The translations under genes were made by a program, and so were the position numbers. Of a DNA stretch of 64,000 bases, positions 30,401 through 40,006 are shown in pieces. Every line of letters begins with the position of its first letter. Position 1 is the first letter of the stretch. The notes below the pieces were generated by a model that was not told the origin of the DNA, did not search any database, and saw only the letters and a program-made list of their open reading frames with translations. This DNA is from an uncultured Lactobacillus sp. (GTDB lineage Bacteria > Bacillota > Bacilli > Lactobacillales > Lactobacillaceae), in NCBI GenBank assembly GCA_946482465.1, contig CAMLRL010000005.1:25006-89005 (forward strand), read 5' to 3'.

Positions 30401-31729
30401 CATTTTTACGGCGCCGATTTCAATAATTGTATCGTAAACCGATGAAAGACCAGTAGTCTCAACGTCAAAAATAACAAATTCACGATCTTTGTATGTCATC
30501 GAAGCTGGATTAATAACCAGCAAAGCGTGATCGTCAATCATATTTGCTTCCAGACCGTAAATTATTTTTACGCCATTTTTTTTACCCGCATTATATGCTT
30601 CCGGAAAAGCTTGTACGTCCGCATGATCTGTTATTGCTATTGCTTTTTGACCGAACTTTTTAGCTGCTAAGACAAAATCCGTTGCAGTATTCGTAGCATC
30701 AAGTTGGCTCATATTTGTATGTAAGTGCAACTCAACTCTTTTTTCATCACCCTGAAATTTTTCAGTCCTACCAATATGCTTTATCACTTCAAATAGCGAA
30801 ATGTTAAATACAATATCATGGCTATACTGGTCTTGTGACGCAGAACCCTGCATTTTAGCCCATGTTCCGGGCTTCACATCACGCATGCTTTGGATCTGCT
30901 CATCATCAGAAATAAATTTTTTAAATGAAATTGAGTCAGTATAATCTGTTATTTCTCCAGTAAAAAGCAGTGAGCCGGTTTTAAGTTCACGACTGGAAAT
31001 GTTAAAAATATTGCCTTCAATAACTACATTTCTACTTCCGTCAGTAACTTCTTTTATTTGAGAAACAGGTATACTTTCATCTAGCTTACGATTACCGTAA
31101 CGGGTCTTTTTGGTTGGAAAAGAAGTAGGAGCTGGTTTTTCCTGAGGCGGTGCAGCATCATATTTTTCCTGCATATTTTGTTCATGCTGCTGCTGCAATT
31201 TTTGCAAACTGGCTAAATTATTTTGTGAATTCTCTTCATCCACTTTTGTCACAAATTTTAGGTTAAAAAAGCCAAAATTTCTCATTTCTTCAGCTAATTG
31301 GTCAAGCATTCCTTGTTCCAACAAGCCGTCAACAATTAGATTGTCTACAGGAATGACCCAGCGACCATTTTCTTTTTCTGGTTTATGACTTGAAATAAAT
31401 TCACGCGCTACCTGCTGCAATGCGTTAGAGTTTTGTACAGCAAACTGCCAGTAATCAGTTAAGTAGTCATCTGACCCATCTTGAGAACGCACAAATAAAC
31501 GAGTATTGACAAATGAGGAAAAATTGGCTGTTATTGCCTTATTTAAAGCATTATAAGTTTCAAATTTTAACGGTGTAGTAAAAAGAACATGGATATCCCA
31601 CCTGTGTTCTTTAGCGTAAACATCCACGTTCTCAATTTCGCCTTTTTGCAGTAAATCATTATCTGCAAATTCTTGCGGAAACTTTATCTGCTGCAACAAC
31701 CTTAAAAATAGTTTATTTTTATCAGTCAC
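27422..31729 (-). CDS. polC: DNA polymerase III alpha subunit, PolC type
   Basis: 1435 residues. Replicative polymerase of low-GC Gram-positives. N-terminal domains, OB fold (about 230-330), a PHP domain (VELHLHTNMSQLDATNT; ITDHADVQAFPEAY) split by the DEDD exonuclease (FVIFDVETTGLS, about 420), a Cys zinc motif (CPQCQYSQF ... CPDCGAKL, about 905-945) and the catalytic region (GDKVPDIDLNFSGDYQ). GTG start at 31729, with AAGG upstream, 5 bases from proS. Followed by the strong terminator before rimP. Confidence 0.99.
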   Translation of the reverse strand: MTDKNKLFLRLLQQIKFPQEFADNDLLQKGEIENVDVYAKEHRWDIHVLFTTPLKFETYNALNKAITANFSSFVNTRLFVRSQDGSDDYLTDYWQFAVQNSNALQQVAREFISSHKPEKENGRWVIPVDNLIVDGLLEQGMLDQLAEEMRNFGFFNLKFVTKVDEENSQNNLASLQKLQQQHEQNMQEKYDAAPPQEKPAPTSFPTKKTRYGNRKLDESIPVSQIKEVTDGSRNVVIEGNIFNISSRELKTGSLLFTGEITDYTDSISFKKFISDDEQIQSMRDVKPGTWAKMQGSASQDQYSHDIVFNISLFEVIKHIGRTEKFQGDEKRVELHLHTNMSQLDATNTATDFVLAAKKFGQKAIAITDHADVQAFPEAYNAGKKNGVKIIYGLEANMIDDHALLVINPASMTYKDREFVIFDVETTGLSSVYDTIIEIGAVKMKNGEVLERFDKFINPHHPLSEQTINLTSITDEMVGAADDEAVVIKQFQDFYGDRPLCGHNVQFDVGFVNAALRRAHLAEITQPVVDTLEVSRLLHPEQTRHTLDSLAKKYNVVLEHHHRANQDAEATGYLMFKLLDAFNKKYHEDDLGKMNDYAAHGQVFKRARPQHMTILAKNQAGLKNMYRLVSIASTKDFYRIPRTPKSDLVKNHDGLLYGSGCSEGDVFVAMMQKGYDEARKKARFYDYLEIQPPANYSIMIEDHLIADEKELEEILTNIYKLGKELNKPVVATGDAHYVEEHDAIYRTILISAQRSNPDRNKKQPDMHFYTTQEMLDAFSFLGEEAAKEIVITNPNKIAASIEEISPIKDGLYPPHIDNADEEMKHLTYDKAHELYGDPLPKIVQDRLDMELNSIISNGYAVIYLISQRLVAKSNKDGYLVGSRGSVGSSLVATMSGITEVNPLPPHYRCPQCQYSQFFENGEYGSGYDLPDKKCPDCGAKLVKDGQDIPFATFLGFHGDKVPDIDLNFSGDYQPVAHNFIRVMFGPANSYRAGTIATVADKTAYGYAKHYDDEKELNLRGAELDRLAAGVSGVKRTTGQHPAGIVVVPDDMDIYDFTPVQYPADDVNAAWLTTHFDFHSIHDNILKFDILGHDDPTMIRMLQDLSGVDPLTIPPDDPGVMSLFSSPKILGVTPEQIQSETGTLGVPEFGTRFVRGMLEETKPTTFSELLQISGLSHGTDVWLGNAEELVNNGTCKLKDVIGCRDNIMMDLIHWGVKPEVAFSTMESVRHGRGISDDDMAVLEQNDKIPDWYIPSCLKIKYMFPKAHATAYILMALRIAWFKVYYPEIYYTAYFSVRADLFDLVAMSHGKNTVKKAMADIQNQGNDASAKDKSLLTVLEIANECLERGIKIKMVDINQSEATNFKIIDQHTILAPFNAVPGLGNNAAKQIVAARTEQKFLSKEDLANRGKVSQTIMDYLEENEVLAGMPEQNQLSLF

Positions 31730-31734
31730 GAAAA

Positions 31735-33435
31735 TTACCTTAACTCTTTATTAATAAAATCGTCCAATTCGGACAATGTCATTTCTGTAGCTTTATCTTC
31801 AGTAGGCTTTTTAACCTCGACTACTCCTTCACTGGCTTTTTTACCAACCGTTACTCTCACTGGAGCACCTAGTAAATCAGCATCAGCAAATTTGACGCCT
31901 GCTCGTTCATTGCGATCATCATATAATACATCATACTTAGCACTATATTTTTCTTCAAGTTTTTGAGCTAAAGAAGTTTGATCATCATCTTTCATTTTCA
32001 TTTGCACAATATGCAAATCAAATGGAGCAATTTCTTTTGGCCAAGCAATACCATTTGGGGTCAAATGTTGTTCAATAACAGCAGACAAAACTCTGGTAAC
32101 GCCTATCCCGTATGAACCCATAATAACTGGTTGCGATTTGCCATTTTGATCCAAAAAGTTAGCGCCCATAGCTTTAGTGTAATAGGTTCCCAGTTTAAAA
32201 ATGTGTCCTACTTCAATAGTAGTTGTGAATTTTAATGGTAAATGATCAATTGGATCTGGTTCACCTTCATTAGCAACACGAATATCTCCGAATAGGTCTG
32301 GAGTAAAATCACGGTTTAAATTCACATTTTTAATTTGGTAACCAGATTTATTTGCACCTACAACAACATTATATAGATTTTTAACAGTATTATCTGCTAC
32401 TACTTTATCAGCCCAATCAGCTTTAAGTGGTCCAACGCTGCCTTTATCAACGCCGGTTATGTTTGCTAATTCTTCATCAGTAGCAATTCTAAGTGAGTCA
32501 ACATCAAGTAAATGCTTTAATTTTACTTCATTGACCTCTTTATCACCACGAATCAAGACTAGGATGTTTTCTTTTTCATTAGCAACATAAAGCACACTCT
32601 TAATAATTCTAGTTGCTGGAATATTTAAAAATTTAACCAAGTCTGCGATATTCTCTTGTCCAGGAGTTGCAACTTCTGCTAATTGACCCGGTTCTTCTTT
32701 TTCTTGCTTGAACGTGTCAATACTGCATGCCATTTCCAAATTAGCTGAATAGGTGCCAGTCTCGTTAGTGGCAATAGTATCCTCACCAATTGCTGCGGGA
32801 GCCTGGAACTCAGTTGAGTTCTTACCTCCCATAGTGCCGGAATCAGCTATTACAGGAGTAACCTTTAAGCCGCAGCGCTCAAAAGCGGCTGTAAAAGCTT
32901 TTTTCTCATCATCAAATTGCTGATCAAGTTGTTCTTTAGTAGCAGCAAAGCTGTAAGCATCAAGCATGATAAATTCACGCGATCTTAATAAACCAAAACG
33001 CGGTCTATTTTCATCTCTAAATTTAGATTGAATTTGGAAAAGGGCAATAGGCATTTGCTTATAGCTTTTTAAATCTTTAGCAACAATATCAGTAAATGTT
33101 TCTTCATGGGTTGGCCCAAGCAGGCTTTGACGACCATGTCTGTCCTTCAATTTAAACATTTCCGGACCATACTTTTGCCATCTGCCTGATTCTTCCCATA
33201 GGGTAGCGGGTAATAAATTTGGCATTGCCATTTCGGGCACATTAATCTTTGCCATTTCTTCCCGCATTATTTGCTCGGCTTTACTTAGTACTCTGTAGCC
33301 TAAAGGCAAATAAGCATAAACTCCAGCTGTAACCTGACGAACATAGCCGCCCCGGAGCATAAGTTTATGACTTTCAGCTACAGCATCTGCTGGTGCTTCT
33401 TTTAAAGTCGGCATAAATAATTTAGATTGTCGCAT
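31735..33435 (-). CDS. proS: Prolyl-tRNA synthetase
   Basis: 566 residues. Class II synthetase that charges tRNA-Pro. Motif 2 region FKLKDRHGRQSLLGPTHEE and FRDENRPRFGLLRSREFIM (about 105-160), motif 3 VIMGSYGIGVTRVL (about 440); between them is the YbaK-like editing insertion (about 235-385) that clears Ala-tRNA-Pro. Bacterial (long) type. Between rseP and polC. Confidence 0.98.
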   Translation of the reverse strand: MRQSKLFMPTLKEAPADAVAESHKLMLRGGYVRQVTAGVYAYLPLGYRVLSKAEQIMREEMAKINVPEMAMPNLLPATLWEESGRWQKYGPEMFKLKDRHGRQSLLGPTHEETFTDIVAKDLKSYKQMPIALFQIQSKFRDENRPRFGLLRSREFIMLDAYSFAATKEQLDQQFDDEKKAFTAAFERCGLKVTPVIADSGTMGGKNSTEFQAPAAIGEDTIATNETGTYSANLEMACSIDTFKQEKEEPGQLAEVATPGQENIADLVKFLNIPATRIIKSVLYVANEKENILVLIRGDKEVNEVKLKHLLDVDSLRIATDEELANITGVDKGSVGPLKADWADKVVADNTVKNLYNVVVGANKSGYQIKNVNLNRDFTPDLFGDIRVANEGEPDPIDHLPLKFTTTIEVGHIFKLGTYYTKAMGANFLDQNGKSQPVIMGSYGIGVTRVLSAVIEQHLTPNGIAWPKEIAPFDLHIVQMKMKDDDQTSLAQKLEEKYSAKYDVLYDDRNERAGVKFADADLLGAPVRVTVGKKASEGVVEVKKPTEDKATEMTLSELDDFINKELR

Positions 33436-33461
33436 TAAATTTCTCTCCCAAACTAATATTT

Positions 33462-34718
33462 TTATTTAATAAAGTAGCGATAGATATCGTTACCCGTAAC
33501 TGCAATAATTAGAATAAGTAGTAAGCCGAAGCCTATTAATTCAACCATTGCTTCGTGATTTTCAGAAATTGGTTTACCTCTGAAAATTTCTATAATGTTC
33601 AGTAAAAACTTGCCGCCGTCAAGACCTGGTATTGGAATTAAATTGACAATGCCCAAGTTAATTGAAATCATCGCTAAGAAAGCCAGAATATAGGTAAAAC
33701 CCATTCGTGACACTTGCGAAGTCTGTGAATAAATTCCTACTGGTCCGGAGAGTTTATTTAAACTAAAATGTCTAAAAAGCCCTCCAACTGCCTGAAAAAT
33801 CAGACCAGTAGTCGAAACCGCTGTATCCCAGCCACGCTTAAACTTTGCTCCTACTCTTTCATCACCTTTGGCTCCAATACCAATTTGATAAACTTTTTGT
33901 CCTTGAACTTCAACAGGATTTGGCTTTAAGGATACCGTCTTTTTTTGTGCATCTTTACTTAACGTAACGGTCACTTTTTTCCCTTTGCTGTTATTGATTG
34001 CTGTAGAAACTTGGGCAAAAGAATTTATTTTATGACCATTAACTGCCTTTATTTGTGAACCGGGCTCAATTTGGGCATTTGCAGCCGGTGAATTGGGCAA
34101 AACTTCCGCAATTGTAGTAGTTGCTGGACCTGGCACTGTAAAAGTCCAAATCAGAAAAACTACAAATCCCAAAATAATATTCATTAAGGGACCAGCAACA
34201 TTGGTTGCCAGTTTTTGCCAAACATTTGCTTCTTGGAATTGTGTATCTCTGGGTGCAATAATCAATTCCGTTTTAGATTGGTCAATAATGGTGGCATCAT
34301 GGTTGACATGATAAGTGACCAGCTTATCTTCTTCACCATTTTCGTATCCGGAAATTAATAGTGCATCCACCAGATCAACTTTAGTAATTTGCAAAGGAAT
34401 GCCAGCAATAGGTACATCTGATTCGGATGCATCAATTCTAACTACTTCTTTTTGCTGATTAAGTTGCAAAACTACTCTCATACCGGGAGCTAAAGTTGTG
34501 TCATCATCTTTGCTTGCCAAACGCACATAACCTCCTAAAGGAAGCCAGCGGATGGTATATGTAGTAGGATTGCGTCGAACTTGAAAAAGTTTAGGACCCA
34601 TGCCGATAGAAAATTCACGCACTAAAATACCGCATTTCTTTGCGACGATAAAATGCCCAAATTCATGTACAAAGACCAATATTCCAAATACAACTAAAAA
34701 GATAAGTATACCTTTCAC
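33462..34718 (-). CDS. rseP: Site-2 membrane metalloprotease RseP (RasP-like)
   Basis: 418 residues. Intramembrane zinc protease that cleaves membrane-bound anti-sigma factors and remnant peptides. Helix 1 carries VHEFGHFIVAKK (HExxH, about 17-22), a PDZ domain lies at about 195-275 (TTIAEVLPNSPAANAQIEPGSQIKAV) and LIPIPGLDGGKF (the LDG motif, about 362) is in the third helix. It lies between cdsA and proS, the standard Firmicutes order. Confidence 0.97.
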   Translation of the reverse strand: MKGILIFLVVFGILVFVHEFGHFIVAKKCGILVREFSIGMGPKLFQVRRNPTTYTIRWLPLGGYVRLASKDDDTTLAPGMRVVLQLNQQKEVVRIDASESDVPIAGIPLQITKVDLVDALLISGYENGEEDKLVTYHVNHDATIIDQSKTELIIAPRDTQFQEANVWQKLATNVAGPLMNIILGFVVFLIWTFTVPGPATTTIAEVLPNSPAANAQIEPGSQIKAVNGHKINSFAQVSTAINNSKGKKVTVTLSKDAQKKTVSLKPNPVEVQGQKVYQIGIGAKGDERVGAKFKRGWDTAVSTTGLIFQAVGGLFRHFSLNKLSGPVGIYSQTSQVSRMGFTYILAFLAMISINLGIVNLIPIPGLDGGKFLLNIIEIFRGKPISENHEAMVELIGFGLLLILIIAVTGNDIYRYFIK

Positions 34719-34728
34719 AAGAACCCTC

Positions 34729-35526
34729 CTAGTGTATGATTCCTAGTAAAGCTGCAAATACGGGTAAAACAAATAGCATACTATCGAAGCGATCCAAAAT
34801 ACCACCATGACCAGGCAAGATTTTGCCAGAGTCTTTAACACCATAATAGCGTTTATAGGCGGACTCAACTAAATCGCCCATTTGTCCTACAATTGACAAA
34901 ACAAATGCAAAAATTATCATTTCAACTTGTGGATGGTGCAAGTCAACAAAGTAAACATAAATTGCGGCACAAATTACGGCACAAACTGTACCTCCGATTG
35001 ATCCTTCCCAAGTTTTGTTGGGACTAATAACAGGCCATAGTTTATGTTTACCTATTTTACGTCCAATCATGTAAGCACCGGTATCAGTCAACCAAACAAC
35101 TACAAAAACGTAGCAAAGTAGCGCAAGTCCATTATTGGCATTTCTAATGCCTGCCATGTAATGAAAACCCGTACCAACATATAGTGAGCCTAACGTATAA
35201 ACAGCTACGTCATCAAACGAAGTATTATTCTTGGTTAAAACTGTCCAAGTCAGCATCAACATGATGAGAGCAAAATAGATGCCGTATTTAGTCCAATGAA
35301 ATGGCAGTGAGTTAATAAAACTATCAGGTACTGCCCAGGTTATTGTCGCTAATAAAGCTAATAAAAAGTTTACTGAAACTAATATTTGCTTTTTCATTAA
35401 AAAGAATTCACTAATTCCTACGGCTGCAAAAGCAACAGTGAGCCAGTCCATCCAGAGCCCGCCCATAACGACAATAGGAATAAATAATATTAAAGCAATT
35501 ACTGCTGTGATCACACGTTGTTTCAT
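34729..35526 (-). CDS. cdsA: Phosphatidate cytidylyltransferase
   Basis: 265 residues, about eight membrane helices. Makes CDP-diacylglycerol from phosphatidic acid and CTP, the precursor of phosphatidylglycerol and cardiolipin. The C-terminal signature GVKDSGKILPGHGGILDRFDS (split here at about 225-245) is intact. Between uppS and rseP. Confidence 0.97.
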   Translation of the reverse strand: MKQRVITAVIALILFIPIVVMGGLWMDWLTVAFAAVGISEFFLMKKQILVSVNFLLALLATITWAVPDSFINSLPFHWTKYGIYFALIMLMLTWTVLTKNNTSFDDVAVYTLGSLYVGTGFHYMAGIRNANNGLALLCYVFVVVWLTDTGAYMIGRKIGKHKLWPVISPNKTWEGSIGGTVCAVICAAIYVYFVDLHHPQVEMIIFAFVLSIVGQMGDLVESAYKRYYGVKDSGKILPGHGGILDRFDSMLFVLPVFAALLGIIH

Positions 35527-35534
35527 AAAATTAC

Positions 35535-36269
35535 CTAACTATCTGATTCATCAACTTTACCAAAACGGCGATGACGGTTTTGAAAGTCCTCAACCAATTT
35601 TACCAAATCTTCCTTGGTAAAATCCGGCCAATTTTTCTCGCTAAAAGCTAACTCAGAATATGCCAATTGCCAAAGCATGAAATTGGAAATTCTTTGTTCA
35701 CCCGAGGTTCTAATGAGCAAATCTGGATCACTATATTGCCCAAGACTTGCTGTCATTAATCTTTGAGAAATCATTTTTTCATCAATATCAGCAGCAGAAA
35801 TTGAACCTGTCGCAACTAAAGTAGCGAGCTCTTTAACAGCCGTCGTAATTTCTCTTCTTGAGCCGTAATTAAACGCAAAGTTTAAAACAAGTCCGCTGTT
35901 ATTAGCAGTTTCAGCCATCGCTCTTTGCACAACATCATAAGTTTTAGATGGCAATTCATTCAAATAACCCATAATGTTGACTTTGACATTTTCCTTCATC
36001 AATGTAGGCATAAATTTATCAAAAAAACGTACAGGTAAATTCATGAGATAAGCTACTTCTTCTTTTGGCCTGGCCCAATTTTCAGTGGAAAATGCGTATA
36101 AAGATAAAACCTTTATTCCCAGTTCATTAGCTGCCAAAGTAATTCTTTTAACATTATTCATGCCTTCATAATGACCTGCAATGCGTTTCTTGCCTTGCCT
36201 AGTAGCCCAGCGGCCATTGCCATCCATAATGATAGCCAAATGGTTCAATTGATTCTTTTTTTCTGCCAT
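35535..36269 (-). CDS. uppS: Undecaprenyl diphosphate synthase
   Basis: 244 residues. cis-Prenyltransferase making the C55 carrier lipid for peptidoglycan and teichoic acid. Catalytic Asp in [11 protein letters not shown] (about 13-23), [11 protein letters not shown] and the C-terminal [15 protein letters not shown], then [13 protein letters not shown]. It starts 4 bases after frr ends. Confidence 0.98.
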   Translation of the reverse strand: MAEKKNQLNHLAIIMDGNGRWATRQGKKRIAGHYEGMNNVKRITLAANELGIKVLSLYAFSTENWARPKEEVAYLMNLPVRFFDKFMPTLMKENVKVNIMGYLNELPSKTYDVVQRAMAETANNSGLVLNFAFNYGSRREITTAVKELATLVATGSISAADIDEKMISQRLMTASLGQYSDPDLLIRTSGEQRISNFMLWQLAYSELAFSEKNWPDFTKEDLVKLVEDFQNRHRRFGKVDESDS

Positions 36270-36273
36270 CTAA

Positions 36274-36831
36274 TCAGCCTTGAGTAATTTCCTTACGTTT
36301 TTCCTCTGCAAGCTTGTCAATCTTTTTGGTTGCATCATCAGTAACCTTTTGTACTTGCTTTTCTAGATTACGTTGCTCGTCTTCAGTTATTTCATCGTCT
36401 TTTTGCTGTTTTTTCAAGCTAGTCATTGCATCACGACGAACATTTCTAATAGCTATCTTGCCTTCTTCAGCCAATTTATTTACTTCTTTAGCAATTTCTT
36501 GGCGTCTTTCACCAGTCAATTGTGGAATTACCAACCTAATGACTTTGCCATCATTTGCTGGTGTTAAACCTAGGTTAGATGCTAACAGAGCATGTTCAAT
36601 ATTATCAAGACTATTTTGATCATAGGGTGTAATTAGTAAAACCCTTGGTTCAGGAATAGTCACACTAGACATTTGGGTTAACGGTGTCGGTGCACCATAA
36701 TAATCAACTTTAACACCTTCAAGCAAGGCAGCATTAGCTACACCAGCTCTAATAGAGCTCAGGTTTTTCTCAAAGACGGTAATCGACTTTTTCATGTTTT
36801 CCTGAGCTTTTTTGATTGCATCATTATTCAT
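36274..36831 (-). CDS. frr: Ribosome recycling factor
   Basis: About 185 residues. Splits post-termination ribosomes with EF-G. Family markers: [22 protein letters not shown] and [32 protein letters not shown]. Start at ATG 36831 overlaps the pyrH stop by 8 bases, with GGAGGAG inside the end of pyrH as ribosome binding site; this suggests coupled translation. Confidence 0.98.
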   Translation of the reverse strand: MNNDAIKKAQENMKKSITVFEKNLSSIRAGVANAALLEGVKVDYYGAPTPLTQMSSVTIPEPRVLLITPYDQNSLDNIEHALLASNLGLTPANDGKVIRLVIPQLTGERRQEIAKEVNKLAEEGKIAIRNVRRDAMTSLKKQQKDDEITEDEQRNLEKQVQKVTDDATKKIDKLAEEKRKEITQG

Positions 36832-37558
36832 TATTTTTTTCTCCTCCAATCATTGTGCCGATATTCTCACCCATGACAACCTTCTTAATATTGCCTTCAG
36901 TATTAACATTGAAAACAATAAGCGGTATGTTTGTATCCATTGAAAGTGAGCTGGCGGTTCTATCCATGACTTTTAAGTTTTTAGAGATAATATCTAATTG
37001 GGAAAGTTCACTGTACTTTTTAGCATTAGGGTCAATCTTTGGATCAGCAGAGTAAACTCCATCAACTCCATTCTTGGCCATTAAAATTACATCTGCCCCG
37101 ATTTCAGCTGCTCTTAAAGCTGCTGTAGTATCAGTTGAGAAATATGGGTTTCCTGTACCTCCACCCATAATCACCACTCGTCCTTTTTCCAAGTGACGAA
37201 TAGCTTTTCTTCTAATGTATGGCTCAGCAATCTGTCTCATTTCAATAGAAGTTTGTAATCTAGTAGGAACACCAATATGCTCAAGACCATCTTGAAGGGC
37301 TAAACCATTCATTATTGTGGCAAGCATACCCATATAATCTGCTTGTGAGCGTTCCATACCTAGTTTGGCACCAGTCTCTCCGCGCCACATGTTACCGCCT
37401 CCGCATACGATACCGATGTCAACGCCTAAATCATGCACCGACTTGATTTCTTTTGCCAGATGCCCAATTACAGTAGGACTAATGCCAGTTCCTTCATCCC
37501 CAGCTAAAGCTTCACCAGAAATTTTCAAAACTACTCGCTTATATTTAACTTTAGTCAT
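36824..37558 (-). CDS. pyrH: UMP kinase
   Basis: 244 residues. Phosphorylates UMP to UDP. Amino-acid-kinase fold: [14 protein letters not shown] (about 7-20), [25 protein letters not shown] and [13 protein letters not shown]. First gene of pyrH-frr-uppS-cdsA-rseP-proS-polC. ATG 37558 follows GAGGAGG. Confidence 0.98.
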   Translation of the reverse strand: MTKVKYKRVVLKISGEALAGDEGTGISPTVIGHLAKEIKSVHDLGVDIGIVCGGGNMWRGETGAKLGMERSQADYMGMLATIMNGLALQDGLEHIGVPTRLQTSIEMRQIAEPYIRRKAIRHLEKGRVVIMGGGTGNPYFSTDTTAALRAAEIGADVILMAKNGVDGVYSADPKIDPNAKKYSELSQLDIISKNLKVMDRTASSLSMDTNIPLIVFNVNTEGNIKKVVMGENIGTMIGGEKNNE

Positions 37559-37584
37559 GACAACCTCCTCTATTAACTTTAGTT

Positions 37585-37593
37585 ATTCTACCA
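37585..37593 (-). promoter_or_regulatory. Candidate pyrH promoter (-10)
   Basis: The minus strand has TGG-TAGAAT (extended -10; hexamer 37590-37585), about 27 bases before the start. No clear -35. Confidence 0.45.
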
Positions 37594-37679
37594 TATAAAG
37601 ACTGCAAATGTGGACTTAGAAATAAAAGAGAGAGATTTCTTAAAAAAGGCTTTTGCTAAATCATGAAAGAATAGTAAAA

Positions 37680-37707
37680 AATCCTGAGGTGATTTAACTT
37701 CAGGATT
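37680..37707 (-). terminator. Terminator of the ROK-family gene
   Basis: AATCCTGA/TCAGGATT with a partly paired interior and a T run on the minus strand, 23 bases past the stop. Confidence 0.85.
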
Positions 37708-37729
37708 AATTTTTAATAAAAGAGAAATA

Positions 37730-38641
37730 TTAATATTTATTCTCTCTATTAATTTGTAGCAGTAAATTATAAAGAGAGCCGTACAAATTTGATTCATTTC
37801 TAAAATGAGCAGAAACAATACTTGGTTTAGTCAATGTACTGCCAATTATTGGATTATATTCGTTTACTAATTTGTCATACGCTTGATTGATACCATTGAT
37901 TAAAAGCGGCTGTGCGCTAATTCCGCCACCAATAGCTACTTTATTAATATCAACCACAGTTTGCATATTAAGGATCAGAACGGCAATTTTAAAACAATAA
38001 TCATGAAAAATTGCAACAGCTTCCGGAACGCCTTCTTTTATAACTTCAAAGGCATGTAGACCATCATTTTCATTTTGATAATTAACTTTTTGATTAATGG
38101 CTTTAACAAATTTGACTGCCGAGCCATTAACTCCAAGCGCTCCCTGCATATCTTTAGGAAGAGAAAGGTTGCTAATCATAAAACTTAATTCTCCAGCCTG
38201 ATAATGCGTACCGCGCAAAAGATGTCCGTTAATTATTATACCGCCGCCAACACCTGTTCCTAAAGTGATAGCGGCACAGTTAGTCTCATCTTTCAAACTT
38301 CCGAGCCAATTTTCAGCCAAAACGCTGGCCTTGCCATCATTAATCACCGCTACAGGAATGTGGAATTTCCTGCCATAGATTTCCGCAAAATCAATCCCAT
38401 CTAAAAAAGGTAGTGAACCACCAAATCTAATCTTGGTATTTTCAATCTTGCCCGGGGAACAAAAAGCTATGCCTTTTACTTCATCTATGTGGTTTTTTAC
38501 AATTTGATCTACATCGCTTAAAAATTGTTCTTTGTTTTGCTTGGTTGGTATCTTACTCTTTTTTATAATATTACCAGCAGAATTTAAGACAGCAAATTTG
38601 ATTTCGGTACCACCAATATCAACAGTTAAATAATTTCTCAT
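37730..38641 (-). CDS. ROK-family sugar kinase or regulator-like protein
   Basis: 303 residues. ROK fold: the N-terminal phosphate loop LTVDIGGTEIKFAVL (about 4-18), the catalytic region VINDGKASVLAENWLG with Asp (about 103), and ITLGTGVGGGIIINGHLLRG (about 125-144). No N-terminal helix-turn-helix, so a kinase is more likely than a repressor. The zinc motif CxCGxxGC of glucokinase-type ROK proteins is absent, which fits the beta-glucoside-kinase-like branch. Substrate unproven. Alone between the pyrH promoter and a divergent membrane protein gene. Confidence 0.85.
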   Translation of the reverse strand: MRNYLTVDIGGTEIKFAVLNSAGNIIKKSKIPTKQNKEQFLSDVDQIVKNHIDEVKGIAFCSPGKIENTKIRFGGSLPFLDGIDFAEIYGRKFHIPVAVINDGKASVLAENWLGSLKDETNCAAITLGTGVGGGIIINGHLLRGTHYQAGELSFMISNLSLPKDMQGALGVNGSAVKFVKAINQKVNYQNENDGLHAFEVIKEGVPEAVAIFHDYCFKIAVLILNMQTVVDINKVAIGGGISAQPLLINGINQAYDKLVNEYNPIIGSTLTKPSIVSAHFRNESNLYGSLYNLLLQINRENKY

Positions 38642-38843
38642 ATATCCCTTGTAATTCCTTATCTAAAAAGCTCAATGCATTTTTGCAGCAGCAATAAAAA
38701 TTATATTTTAAAAAAGTATAAATTCCAACCCCCTAATTTTGAAAATGAGATTATCAAAAAATAATTGAATAAGCTTCTTTACTTCTATCATATTTTTTAA
38801 AATAATAAATGCAAGACTTAGTATTAAATAAGGATCTGAGTAA

Positions 38844-39968
38844 ATGAAAAAATACCCCTATCCAGCTTATAAAAAAGCTGATATTGGTGATTATCTTAAA
38901 GTGTTTGCTTGTACAGCAGTCATGACCCAACCAATAATGTCCCTAATTATGGGTGAAGGGCAATCTTATTATACCCAGGACATTTTTGGCATCATGTATA
39001 ACTTAGTTAAATATACAGCACCAGCATTTATTTTTGGCATACTTTATTCCACTATCCGCACTTGTGATCTAACTGGCAGTTTTTCTTATCAAAAATACCT
39101 GCGCTCAAATTGGTCAAATCTTTTTGTTCCAACTATATGGTGGACTTTAATTTACTTACTAGGAATGCCGTGGTTACAACAAGTAAATAAGTTTACCAAC
39201 TTCTGGTCATTTTGTTGGCACTTTGTTAGCGGCAACGCTGCACCTCATTTATGGTACAACACCATGATGTTGCAATTTATCATTTTAATGCCTTTTTTCT
39301 GGGCCCTTAGCCGCTTTATTGGTAAAGATGTCAAACGAGGCATCACTGTAGCAATCATAACTTTTATCTTCTATTTAGTTTGGCTTAGATTCTATGATTA
39401 TTTTGTTTTTCATGGCCAGCAAGAAAGAAGTTGGTACCTTCTTGATCGTATTTTTATATCATTTTTTATTTATGCGGTATATGGTGTACTCGCTTGGCAA
39501 CTGCGAGATCATGTTAACGTGCTTTTGCAAAGATTTTGGTGGCTAATATTGATTGCCTTTGGCGGATGCTTTTTTTGGACTAACTTTGAATTACAAAATT
39601 TTGGTCACCCGGTACTTTTTGCTAATGCACCATATTATAAACCGTCAATGACTTTTTATTGCTTAGCAGTCATTGCCTTAATTTCGTCTTTTTGCTTGTA
39701 TCAAGTCAGAAAAAATTCAAAAATTAGTCTACAGGTTTTTCACTTTTTAGCCGCTTATGCCTACCGAGCTTACTTATCAAATGTCTTTTGGGACCAAATT
39801 ATTTGGTATGGCTTAAATATCAAACATTATGCCATTCTCCATCCTTTTTGCAGCTTTTGCGTGACTTGGTTATTAACGTGGCTATTATCTTTTGTATCCG
39901 CATATTTTTTACATGTTTTCTGGGCTAATACTAAAAACTTTTTACAAAACAAAATAAAAAGGCACTGA
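38844..39968 (+). CDS. Acyltransferase-3-like integral membrane protein
   Basis: 374 residues with about ten hydrophobic helices and many aromatic residues. The pattern (a short cytosolic N-terminus, YLKVFACTAVMTQ in helix 1, then LVKYTAPAFIFGILYST) follows the acyltransferase-3 family that acetylates cell-surface polymers. In that family helix 1 normally carries a conserved His; here the position appears to be Gln (MTQPIM). It may be a divergent or non-catalytic member. Monocistronic, divergent from the ROK gene. Substrate unknown. Confidence 0.65.
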   Translation: MKKYPYPAYKKADIGDYLKVFACTAVMTQPIMSLIMGEGQSYYTQDIFGIMYNLVKYTAPAFIFGILYSTIRTCDLTGSFSYQKYLRSNWSNLFVPTIWWTLIYLLGMPWLQQVNKFTNFWSFCWHFVSGNAAPHLWYNTMMLQFIILMPFFWALSRFIGKDVKRGITVAIITFIFYLVWLRFYDYFVFHGQQERSWYLLDRIFISFFIYAVYGVLAWQLRDHVNVLLQRFWWLILIAFGGCFFWTNFELQNFGHPVLFANAPYYKPSMTFYCLAVIALISSFCLYQVRKNSKISLQVFHFLAAYAYRAYLSNVFWDQIIWYGLNIKHYAILHPFCSFCVTWLLTWLLSFVSAYFLHVFWANTKNFLQNKIKRH

Positions 39969-39988
39969 TTAGTGCCATAAATATTTTT
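39961..39988 (+). terminator. Possible terminator of the acyltransferase-like gene
   Basis: GGCACT/AGTGCC around GATT overlaps the stop codon and is followed by an AT-rich stretch ending in six T's, but with a gap. Confidence 0.5.
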
Positions 39989-40006
39989 TAAAATGCTTCT
40001 ATCTAA

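Noticed and set aside
37588-37818. 76-codon minus-strand frame overlapping the ROK gene end
   Set aside because: It overlaps the ROK coding end in another frame and its terminator; no ribosome binding site or family match.
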